Shown: positions 1 through 6,052 of the stretch, in pieces
Layout: each line of letters begins with the position of its first letter
How positions within the stretch are numbered: position 1 is the first letter of the stretch
Translations under genes and position numbers: made by a program
The notes under the pieces: model-generated
Told to the model about the DNA's origin: nothing
What the model saw: only the letters and a program-made list of their open reading frames with translations
Database searches by the model: none
Source of the DNA: an archaeon
GTDB lineage: Archaea; Methanobacteriota; Methanobacteria; Methanobacteriales; Methanobacteriaceae
NCBI GenBank assembly: GCA_024409185.1
Contig: JAKSUD010000029.1
Location: 1 to 9,057 of the forward strand
Length of the DNA: 9,057 nucleotides
Direction of reading: 5' to 3'

Positions 1-573
1 CCATTAGAAATTACACAAGATTTAATGGATGCAGAAGATAATATTAGTTCTATTTATGTAAAATTAGATAATCCTTCTGATGTTGAAACTGTTGAAGGTA
101 AAATTGATTCATTATATGGAGAAAATTTAACTACAATAAGTTCATTATCTGATTTAGAAATGGTTAGAGATTTAATTGATATGCTTGATGGAGCAAGTTG
201 GGCAATATCATTACTTGCTATTATTATCGGAGGAGTTGGAATTATTAATACAATGCTAACTTCTGTACTTGAGAGAACAAGAGAACTTGGAGTATTAAAA
301 GCTGTTGGTTGGTCAGATAGAAAGATTTTAATAAGGATTATTGGAGAATCTATTGTTATAACATTAGTAGCAGGAGTTGTAGGTTCAATATGTGGAATTA
401 TTGGAGTAGAATTACTTTCTGCAACTGGAACTATTGCATTAACCCCAACATATACAATTAACACATTTGTTAAAGCATTTGGAATTGCATTAATTGTAGG
501 TGTTATTGGAGGACTTTATCCTGCAATCAAAGCAACAAGATTACCTCCTACAGAAGCTTTAAGATATGAATAA
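1..573 (+). CDS. ABC transporter permease, MacB/FtsX family (5'-partial)
   Basis: C-terminal part of an inner-membrane permease of the MacB/LolCE/FtsX type. The reading frame is open from the first base, so the gene starts upstream of the window; the visible part is 190 residues. The first ~55 residues belong to the extracytoplasmic domain. Three hydrophobic segments follow (about 66-88, 113-140 and 156-178). After the first comes the cytoplasmic ERTRELGVLKAVGWSDRKI segment (about 91-109), the typical FtsX-domain coupling region that contacts the ATPase. The protein ends with the family-typical YPAIKATRLPPTEALRYE. The stop codon lies 10 bases before the preferred ATPase start, so the two genes are clearly one operon. 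Family members work as mechanotransmitters that export lipids, peptides or antimicrobials; the substrate cannot be read from this sequence. Family call confident, substrate unknown. Confidence 0.93.
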   Translation, partial: PLEITQDLMDAEDNISSIYVKLDNPSDVETVEGKIDSLYGENLTTISSLSDLEMVRDLIDMLDGASWAISLLAIIIGGVGIINTMLTSVLERTRELGVLKAVGWSDRKILIRIIGESIVITLVAGVVGSICGIIGVELLSATGTIALTPTYTINTFVKAFGIALIVGVIGGLYPAIKATRLPPTEALRYE

Positions 574-578
574 GAGGG
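574..578 (+). promoter_or_regulatory. Shine-Dalgarno site deciding the ATPase start
   Basis: GAGGG lies 5 bases before the ATG at 584 and just after the permease stop codon. It supports initiation at 584 rather than at the upstream in-frame ATG at 566, which would overlap the permease and has no comparable site. Confidence 0.6.
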
Positions 579-583
579 ATAAT

Positions 584-1288
584 ATGGGAAAAATTATTGA
601 ATTAAAAAATTTAGTAAAAACATATGAAAATGGAAATATCAAAGCTTTAAATGGAATTGATTTATCAATTGAAGAAGGAGAATTTGTATCAATAATTGGA
701 CCTTCTGGTTCTGGAAAATCTACATTATTAAATGTTTTAGGTGCTCTTGATGTTGCAGAAAGCGGCGAAATAACTGTTGCAGGTTATGATTTAATGGTAA
801 ATAAAAATCTTCATAAATTTAGAGGTGAAAAATTAGGATTTATTTTCCAACTTCATAATCTTATTCCAAATATTAGTGTTGTTGAAAATATTGAAATTCC
901 AATGTTTACACAAAATTTAAGTTCTAAAGAAATGAGAGAAAAAGCCCTTACTCTTTTAGATAATGTTGGATTAAAAGATAAAGCTAAATATATGCCAACA
1001 AAGCTTTCAGGTGGAGAAAGGCAAAGAGTAGCTATTGCAAGAGCATTAGCAAATGACCCTTCAATTATCTTAGCTGATGAACCAACTGGATCTCTTGATT
1101 CAAAAACAAGCCAAATGATTCTTGAACAATTAACAAAATTACATAGAGAAGAAAATGTAACCTTAATTATGGTAACTCATGATATGAATGTTGCAAAATT
1201 AGCTGATAGAATCATAGAGGTTCTTGATGGGAAAATCATAAAAGCAGAAGATGGAACTTTATTAGAGAATAAAATTGAAATTAATTAA
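584..1288 (+). CDS. ABC transporter ATP-binding protein, MacB/LolD type
   Basis: Cytoplasmic ATPase that powers the permease encoded just upstream. With the start at 584 it has 234 residues, the usual LolD/MacB-ATPase length. All ABC motifs are visible: Walker A GPSGSGKST (39-47), Q-loop glutamine in IFQ (about 89), signature LSGGE (141-145), Walker B ILADEP with catalytic Glu (162-167), a D-loop in GSLDSKT, and the switch His in MVTHD (199). No motif is damaged. An in-frame ATG at 566 would add six residues and overlap the permease stop; the Shine-Dalgarno site before 584 makes the shorter form more likely. The last codons form one arm of a hairpin followed by a T-tract, so the operon probably ends here. 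Transported substrate unknown. Confidence 0.95.
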   Translation: MGKIIELKNLVKTYENGNIKALNGIDLSIEEGEFVSIIGPSGSGKSTLLNVLGALDVAESGEITVAGYDLMVNKNLHKFRGEKLGFIFQLHNLIPNISVVENIEIPMFTQNLSSKEMREKALTLLDNVGLKDKAKYMPTKLSGGERQRVAIARALANDPSIILADEPTGSLDSKTSQMILEQLTKLHREENVTLIMVTHDMNVAKLADRIIEVLDGKIIKAEDGTLLENKIEIN

Positions 1289-1310
1289 TTTTATTCTTTT
1301 TTCTTTTTTT
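1266..1310 (+). terminator. Hairpin plus T-tract ending the ABC operon
   Basis: AGAATAAAATT (1266-1276, within the last codons of the ATPase gene) is perfectly complementary to AATTTTATTCT (1287-1297), with a 10-base loop. It is followed by a T-rich run broken only by one C (1298-1310). Archaeal termination depends mainly on the U-tract; the hairpin may help termination or protect the 3' end. Confidence 0.7.
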
Positions 1311-1407
1311 AAATTTAAAAAATTCTTTTTTTAATTAATAAAATAATATTTTAAAAAAATAATAAAAATAAAATATTTTACTCTTTTTAAGTATTGATAT
1401 GTAGATG

Positions 1408-1465
1408 CATAAATTAATAAAAATAAGAATGAATAGCTAAATCAATTTAATGAATTTTAGCTATT
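1408..1465 (-). terminator. Hairpin plus T-rich tract after the tRNA methyltransferase gene
   Basis: A perfect 10-bp inverted repeat, AATAGCTAAA (1432-1441) with TTTAGCTATT (1456-1465), encloses a 14-base loop that contains the stop codon. The coding-side arm encodes part of the last residues (VIAKIH). Beyond it on the minus strand is a T-rich stretch (1431 down to about 1408). It converges with the ABC operon terminator. Confidence 0.55.
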
Positions 1466-2481
1466 ACAGAAATGATACGTGTTAAACTTTTATGCATTTT
1501 AATTGAGTATCTTTCTAATAAAACGAAACCTACATCATCAAGTAGTGAATCGATATCTAAAGAATCAGGACTAGCCATAACAAGTAATGCATCTTTTTTC
1601 ATACTATGTTCAATAGAAGATAAAAATTCTTTAAAAATACCATCTGTACCTTCACCACAAGTTGTAGTTGAAATTCCATAAGGCGGATCTGTAACAACAG
1701 CATCTACTTCTTCATACATTTTTAACTCACGAACATCAACAACACAAGTTCTATAATCAGTTACACCTGCATAATCAAGATTAGTAGCTGCTCCTCTTTT
1801 CATTCTCCAATCAATATCAGAACCTATAACTTTAGCACCAATTAATCCTGCTTCAATTAAAATACCTCCAGTTCCACAGAATGGATCAAGAACAAAATCT
1901 TCTTCTTTTACTCTTGCAAGATTAACCATACAACGAGCTAATTTAGGACTCATACAACCTGGATGGAAAAATGGTCTTTTATGAGGTTTCATAATTTCAA
2001 AGTATTTTTTATTTAATTGGTATTTACCATAACATAAATAAACAGTATTTTGGTGTGCAACAGCACGTATAAATGATTTAGGTTCTGTTAAATTAACAGA
2101 AATTCCATCAGTATTAGTTAATATTAAGTGTCCAACTCTTCTTTCAGTAGCTACTGTATCAATAGCTGAATCAAAACGTTTTACACGAACAGCAAAGTTT
2201 TCTTTAATAAACTCAGACCAATCAATAGATACAACTTCATCTTCAAGAGATTCATATTCTACAGTAGAAATTAATTGATGAACTTCATGAGTATAACCTA
2301 ATCTTCTAACTAATATTTGATAATATTCATCAAATTTATCTTCAGCTAATGAGTTAAGTAAAACAATCCCAGGACAAACTACTTTAATATCAGTTTCAAT
2401 CTCTTCAACTTCTAAAACAGCACGAAGTTCAGCTAAAGGTAATTTATCATGTTCTTGTGACTGAATTAATAATAATTCCAT
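1447..2481 (-). CDS. tRNA (guanine(10)-N2)-dimethyltransferase, archaeal Trm-G10 type
   Basis: Predicted S-adenosylmethionine-dependent enzyme that methylates N2 of G10 in tRNA. At 344 residues it matches the archaeal family. The N-terminal part (about 1-160) corresponds to the THUMP-containing RNA-binding region. RPFFHPGCMSPKLAR (169-183) is the conserved linker leading into the Rossmann-fold methyltransferase domain. Motif I is DPFCGTGG (199-206), the acidic SAM-ribose site is SDID (221-224), and the catalytic amino-methylating motif is DPPYG (265-269). The start is supported by GGGG five bases before the ATG. A 128-base spacer separates it from the upstream flavoprotein gene, so it may have its own promoter. 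The stop codon sits in the loop of a hairpin. Confident family assignment; whether the product is m2G or m2,2G is inferred from the family. Confidence 0.92.
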   Translation of the reverse strand: MELLLIQSQEHDKLPLAELRAVLEVEEIETDIKVVCPGIVLLNSLAEDKFDEYYQILVRRLGYTHEVHQLISTVEYESLEDEVVSIDWSEFIKENFAVRVKRFDSAIDTVATERRVGHLILTNTDGISVNLTEPKSFIRAVAHQNTVYLCYGKYQLNKKYFEIMKPHKRPFFHPGCMSPKLARCMVNLARVKEEDFVLDPFCGTGGILIEAGLIGAKVIGSDIDWRMKRGAATNLDYAGVTDYRTCVVDVRELKMYEEVDAVVTDPPYGISTTTCGEGTDGIFKEFLSSIEHSMKKDALLVMASPDSLDIDSLLDDVGFVLLERYSIKMHKSLTRIISVIAKIH

Positions 2482-2514
2482 TTTATCCCCTAAATAAATA
2501 TAATCTTTAATTTA

Positions 2515-2530
2515 TAGCAATATAATTTTA
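2515..2530 (-). promoter_or_regulatory. Possible TATA box for the tRNA methyltransferase gene
   Basis: The minus strand reads AAATTATATTGC here, about 25-30 bases upstream of a start site that would leave a leader of about 14 bases carrying the GGGG Shine-Dalgarno-like site. The surrounding DNA is nearly all A and T, so the call is weak. Confidence 0.25.
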
Positions 2531-2534
2531 ATAT

Positions 2535-2624
2535 TTAAAATATTTGTAATTAATTTTAAATAAATTATAACCAAATTTTTTAAAGTATTCATAATTAATT
2601 CTAAATAAATTATAACCAAATTTT
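2535..2624. repeat. Imperfect 45-bp tandem duplication across a gene end
   Basis: Positions 2547-2579 and 2592-2624 are the same 33-base sequence with one mismatch (T at 2556, C at 2601), offset by 45 bp. Weaker similarity fills the rest of each unit (2535-2579 and 2580-2624). The right copy contains the last codons (KIWL) and stop of the flavoprotein gene; the left copy repeats these codons and the stop downstream of the gene. Confidence 0.8.
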
Positions 2625-3809
2625 AATTAAATCTTTTTTCAATAATTTTGGAAGTAATGATAATACCAAACCTTTTTTAAGGAATTGTTTTATTAAAATA
2701 GATTGATTATCAACATCTCCATATTTATAAAATAACTCTTCACAATCATTTTTTTTAAGTTTCTCAAGGAAATAATCAATATCCTCATCAGATAAAAAAG
2801 ATAATGTTTTTTGAACTTTAAATTGATATGAAAATTCCTTATCATAAATTTCTCTAAATTCTTTATCATAATTAGATAATAAACCTAAATTATCTTCTTT
2901 TAAGGCATTTATAATATTATTTTTAGCTATTTCCGTTACATTAAAGCCAATTATTAAACCTCCACCAGAAGTTGGTTTAATCTGAGATCCTGCATCACCT
3001 ATAAGAATAGCTCTTTCTTTTACAAGCAAATTTTCCTTATTAAAAATTGGAATTTTTCCAGCATAACGTTCAATAATTTTATAATCATAATGCTCATAAT
3101 TATGTGGAATTCTCTGAAAATCATTTTCTAAAAAGTCATTTAAAATAGCTAATTGTTCTTTATAAGTATGATTTGAAAAAATTCCTACCCTAAAAATATC
3201 TTCATAAGCAGGAATTACCCAAGTAAACCCTGGGAAAAGATTTTCTTTAGCACAAACACTAACAAAATCCATCTCTTGAATTTCATCTACTTTAACTAAA
3301 TATTGGCTTGCATTAAAATAGCTAAAATCATTACCAAACTTAGAAGAAACTATAGAATCTGGTCCATCTGCACCAACAATTATTTTAGAAGTAATTTGAT
3401 TAATTTTAGCATTATCCTTAAAATAGATAATTCCTTTTTCAATATCAACATCAATTACTTTAGATGAAAGATAAGTATCTATACCTTCTTTAGAAGCTCT
3501 ATCAAAGAGAAACTGATCATAAGCTACTCTATCAATAACAAAAGCTTCATAATCATCTTTAGCTACTCTTAATTCATTAGAAGCACTGAAAATATTAGCT
3601 CCTTTAACCTTATTTAAAATAAGTTCACTTGGAATTTCATTAAAATTAGCTATTTTAGAACTAATAATACCTGCACATTGTAAAGGAAGACCTATAACCT
3701 TCTTTTTATCAATAAGACAAACATTAATATTCTCTTTAGCTAATTTATATGCTAAAGTAGAACCTATAGGTCCTGCTCCAATAATAGCTACATCATAATC
3801 AAAATCCAT
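2610..3809 (-). CDS. Geranylgeranyl reductase family FAD-dependent oxidoreductase
   Basis: A 399-residue flavoprotein of the geranylgeranyl/digeranylgeranylglycerophospholipid reductase family. In archaea such enzymes saturate the isoprenoid chains of membrane ether lipids. Visible features are the N-terminal FAD dinucleotide-binding motif AIIGAGPIGS (8-17), the family's QCAGIIS segment (44-50) with a conserved Cys, GADGPDS (146-152), a PGFTWVIP segment (193-200) resembling the family's substrate-site motif, and the second FAD motif IGDAGSQIKPTSGGG (270-284). The C-terminal ~100 residues are Lys/Leu-rich and do not match anything I recognise. The start is supported by GGTG six bases before the ATG and a TATA-like site further upstream. 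Methanogens often carry several paralogues, so assigning it to the main lipid reductase is not secure; another isoprenoid or quinone-like substrate is possible. Confidence 0.85.
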   Translation of the reverse strand: MDFDYDVAIIGAGPIGSTLAYKLAKENINVCLIDKKKVIGLPLQCAGIISSKIANFNEIPSELILNKVKGANIFSASNELRVAKDDYEAFVIDRVAYDQFLFDRASKEGIDTYLSSKVIDVDIEKGIIYFKDNAKINQITSKIIVGADGPDSIVSSKFGNDFSYFNASQYLVKVDEIQEMDFVSVCAKENLFPGFTWVIPAYEDIFRVGIFSNHTYKEQLAILNDFLENDFQRIPHNYEHYDYKIIERYAGKIPIFNKENLLVKERAILIGDAGSQIKPTSGGGLIIGFNVTEIAKNNIINALKEDNLGLLSNYDKEFREIYDKEFSYQFKVQKTLSFLSDEDIDYFLEKLKKNDCEELFYKYGDVDNQSILIKQFLKKGLVLSLLPKLLKKDLIKIWL

Positions 3810-3865
3810 AGTTTACACCGATACTAAAATTAACATTAAATGACTGATAATTTGAATATTTAATT

Positions 3866-3878
3866 ACTTATAAATATT
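3866..3878 (-). promoter_or_regulatory. Likely TATA box of the flavoprotein gene
   Basis: The minus strand reads AATATTTATAAGT preceded by CTTTA. A start about 25 bases downstream would give a leader of roughly 35 bases that includes the GGTG ribosome-binding site. Position and sequence fit an archaeal promoter, but the AT-rich background limits confidence. Confidence 0.4.
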
Positions 3879-3937
3879 AAAGTACTTAATTACTGATATA
3901 TTTGATAACTATAATAATCTAAAATATAATAAATAAA

Positions 3938-5779
3938 TCATCTATCAAATTTTCTTGAATGATTATTAATAACATTTTTTGCAGTTTTATTTTTATAATC
4001 ATCTCTATTTGAATAATCTGAAGAATAATCTTCATGATTATTGTTAGAATTGTGATTAGAATTATGTCTATTAGAATTATTATAATATCTAGAATTATTT
4101 TTATTATAATTTCGATTTTTATTTTTATTGTAATTATTATAATTTTGTCTAGAATTATTTCTTTTACCTTTTGAATAATTTCTAGAATTATTATAATTTA
4201 CATTATTACCATACTGATTAGAACTTCTATTTTGACCACCATAATTTCTAGAATTATGATTTCTATTATTATATTGAGGATTAAAATCATTTACCAATTC
4301 ATTAGTAAAACTATCATCATAATGATTAGATTTTTGACCTTTAAACATTATGTTTTTATTATTTAAATTCCTATTTGCTTCCATAACAGTTCTATCAAAT
4401 TCAGCATCTGAAATATCATAATCATCATAAGTTTGATTTTGAGATTTTAAATTATTCTCATGGAATTTTTCATAATTATCTGCAAAATATTTATCTGGAT
4501 TTCTTCTATATGAATCCCTAATAGAATTATGAACAGGTTCATAAGTATTATGACCTTCTTGATAACCATCTTGAATATAAACATCAGCATACTCTTGATT
4601 TTTATTATAATTTGGATTATAATTGTCTTCGTAATTTCTTTGATTCTGATTAGGATAGTTATTGGGATTAGAATAACTGTTCTGATTAAAGTAATTATTA
4701 CCTTGTTGATTATGGTAATTAGTTTGATAATTTCCTTGATTATAATTATTATTCTGTGGAGAATAATTAGAATTATGTGGATTATTCGGATATTGATTAT
4801 AATAATTATTTTGTTGATGATTTTGTTTATTATAATGACTTGGACCATTTATATATTCATAGTCATCTAAATCACTATCATAAGTTTTATTATAAGGTGA
4901 TTGGAAATTATCTTGGTTATTATATTGAGAATTATAATTTCTTCTTGAATTATTATAATTATTACGTTTAGCATCTCTTCTTAATTTTCTAAGATTTCTT
5001 TTACGTTCTTTAACATCAACTAATTCTAAATCATCCAAATCAGAAATATCATTAACAGGAGTATCACTCATAGCATGATTATGATCAGGAATAATTTCAT
5101 CATACTCTTGATGATAAATATTTCCCATATTTCTAGCACTAACTTCATTTTCTTTTTCTTTTAATCTTGAAAAAACAGAACCTGCTGCAGAGATAGGGCC
5201 TGTAGGATTACCATAACCCTTATTAGAATTATCATAGAGATTTCTTGGTTGAAGAGCAGAATTTCTCATATTTTCAAAAATAATATCTTCCACTTTACTT
5301 GGAGAGAAAATATCCTTTAATTCAACATTTTTTCCATCATAAGCACTGTATAATGTAAGAGTACCTACTGAAATAAGTCTACCTAAAATACTTTGAGAAA
5401 CATTAATATCTTGGATTGTATTAAAAGGCATATAAATTTTATCTTCAGTAATGACTCCTTTTTTAACTATTACACGATAATTAGTGATTTTATATTTAAC
5501 AGTACTCCATGCTAAAATCTTCCAAATTATGTATAAAAATACAAAAATTATTAATATGAGAATTGCTAATGCATAGTAACTTGTAATAGGTGTTTTAATA
5601 GAACTAACTAAAAATACACTCATATTACCTACCATTTTAATACCTGTAGTATAAGCATAGAAAAGAATGCCTAAGACAATCATTGCAACAAGAATGCTAC
5701 TACAACTAATTAAAAAACTTGGTCTTGCTTCATACAATACTTTTTCATTAGCTATTTTATTTTTATCTCTACCAAACAT
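3938..5779 (-). CDS. Membrane-anchored bacterial-PH-domain (bPH2) protein with Asn/Tyr-rich tail
   Basis: A 613-residue protein built of three parts. (1) Two hydrophobic membrane segments, about 21-45 and 68-91. (2) A bPH2 (YdbS/DUF304-type) domain, about 92-172, recognisable from YKITNYRVIVKKGVI, MPFNTIQDINVSQSILGRLISVGTLTLYS and the closing VEDIIFENMRN. (3) A long polar tail, about 175-613. Residues 240-275 are a charged stretch (DLDDLELVDVKERKRNLRKLRRDAKR). From 271 onward about 28% of residues are Asn, with much Tyr, Gln, Ser and Arg and no cysteine, which indicates a disordered prion-like region, probably cytoplasmic. Short NSR(N)Y units recur near the C-terminus. The tail is one intact open frame. 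No Shine-Dalgarno site precedes the ATG. The molecular role is unknown; bPH2 domains are linked to membrane-associated functions, but no specific activity can be inferred. Confidence 0.85.
   Translation of the reverse strand: MFGRDKNKIANEKVLYEARPSFLISCSSILVAMIVLGILFYAYTTGIKMVGNMSVFLVSSIKTPITSYYALAILILIIFVFLYIIWKILAWSTVKYKITNYRVIVKKGVITEDKIYMPFNTIQDINVSQSILGRLISVGTLTLYSAYDGKNVELKDIFSPSKVEDIIFENMRNSALQPRNLYDNSNKGYGNPTGPISAAGSVFSRLKEKENEVSARNMGNIYHQEYDEIIPDHNHAMSDTPVNDISDLDDLELVDVKERKRNLRKLRRDAKRNNYNNSRRNYNSQYNNQDNFQSPYNKTYDSDLDDYEYINGPSHYNKQNHQQNNYYNQYPNNPHNSNYSPQNNNYNQGNYQTNYHNQQGNNYFNQNSYSNPNNYPNQNQRNYEDNYNPNYNKNQEYADVYIQDGYQEGHNTYEPVHNSIRDSYRRNPDKYFADNYEKFHENNLKSQNQTYDDYDISDAEFDRTVMEANRNLNNKNIMFKGQKSNHYDDSFTNELVNDFNPQYNNRNHNSRNYGGQNRSSNQYGNNVNYNNSRNYSKGKRNNSRQNYNNYNKNKNRNYNKNNSRYYNNSNRHNSNHNSNNNHEDYSSDYSNRDDYKNKTAKNVINNHSRKFDR
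3940..4970 (-). repeat. Low-complexity coding region for the Asn/Tyr/Gln-rich tail
   Basis: Within the PH-domain gene this stretch is dominated by AAT, TAT and CAA codons. The 11-base unit TCTAGAATTAT (plus-strand reading; encodes Asn-Ser-Arg on the minus strand) occurs at 4088, 4148, 4181 and 4247, with related TTAGAATTAT units nearby. The units are irregularly spaced, so this is coding microrepeat structure and not a spacer array. Confidence 0.75.
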
Positions 5780-5800
5780 TAGTTTATATTTATACTTTTC

Positions 5801-5812
5801 ATTTTAAATATA
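5801..5812 (-). promoter_or_regulatory. Possible TATA box for the PH-domain gene
   Basis: The minus strand reads TATATTTAAAAT, centred about 27 bases upstream of the ATG at 5779. With no Shine-Dalgarno site present, this spacing would produce a leaderless or nearly leaderless mRNA. A second TATA-like string at 5784-5793 lies too close to the start. Confidence 0.35.
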
Positions 5813-5867
5813 GTTTATGTAAAAATAGCTATTTTTAGAAAGAAATTTAAAAAATTAAAGTTAAAAT

Positions 5868-5910
5868 TAAAAAAAATAATTAAAAATACTAAAAAAAGTA
5901 AAAATAAAAA
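5868..5910 (-). terminator. T-rich tract downstream of the C/D sRNA
   Basis: On the minus strand the terminal stem of the sRNA is followed at once by TTTTTATTTTTACTTTTTTT and further T-rich sequence. This is the kind of U-tract that ends archaeal transcripts. It would set the 3' end of the sRNA precursor and of any PAN read-through transcript. Confidence 0.6.
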
Positions 5911-5970
5911 TGGCCTCAGATCGCCCATCATTCATCACGTATCAGAGCTCATAGGGTTCATCACAGGCCA
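5911..5970 (-). ncRNA. Box C/D guide sRNA (2'-O-methylation guide)
   Basis: A 60-base element, 52% GC, in an AT-rich spacer. Read on the minus strand in order: terminal-stem arm TGGCC plus T (5970-5965), box C GTGATGA (5964-5958), guide ACCCTATGAGCT (5957-5946), box D' CTGA (5945-5942), spacer TAC (5941-5939), box C' GTGATGA (5938-5932), guide ATGATGGGCGAT (5931-5920), box D CTGA (5919-5916), and stem arm GGCCA (5915-5911). All four boxes match consensus, both guides are 12 bases, and the terminal arms pair perfectly over 5 bp. This is the standard archaeal dual-guide layout, which binds L7Ae, Nop5 and fibrillarin to direct ribose methylation. It lies 66 bases after the PAN stop on the same strand. 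No clear TATA box sits at the right distance, so it may be processed from the PAN transcript. Confidence 0.94.
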
Positions 5971-6003
5971 TATTATGAGTTTTATAATTAAAAATTAAAA
6001 ATA

Positions 6004-6052
6004 AATAAAAAAATTCAAAAGTAATGTTTTAGTTATTTAACCAAACATTACT
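6004..6052 (-). terminator. Hairpin plus T-rich tract at the end of the PAN gene
   Basis: A perfect 10-bp inverted repeat, AGTAATGTTT (6020-6029) with AAACATTACT (6043-6052), encloses a 13-base loop holding the stop codon. The coding-side arm encodes most of the last residues, GVMFG. T-rich sequence follows on the minus strand. If it terminates transcription only partly, read-through would supply the downstream sRNA. Confidence 0.55.

Noticed and set aside
54..464. 136-codon minus-strand open frame
   Set aside because: It lies wholly opposite the conserved ABC permease frame and its translation shows no domain.
566..583. Upstream ATG for the ABC ATPase, adding MNKRDN
   Set aside because: It overlaps the permease end, has no Shine-Dalgarno site, and the usual family start with GAGGG before it lies at 584.
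3900..3950. 8-bp inverted repeat near the end of the PH-domain gene
   Set aside because: ATTTGATA with TATCAAAT is short, has a 35-base loop and is expected by chance in such AT-rich DNA, so it was not counted with the four stronger gene-end hairpins.
4088..4257. Repeated TCTAGAATTAT units, CRISPR-like at first sight
   Set aside because: The units are short and irregularly spaced and lie in a continuous open frame where they encode Asn-Ser-Arg; there are no uniform repeats or spacers.
4447..4971. Several open frames of 64-133 codons on both strands within the PH-domain gene
   Set aside because: They are Ile/Asn/Tyr-rich shadows of the repetitive AAT/TAT coding of the tail. None has a ribosome-binding site or a recognisable domain.
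5911..5970. The GC-rich island as a tRNA gene or plain Rho-independent hairpin
   Set aside because: It is only 60 bases, lacks a T-arm and acceptor pairing beyond 5 bp, and all four C/D boxes fit exactly, so the guide RNA explanation is far better.
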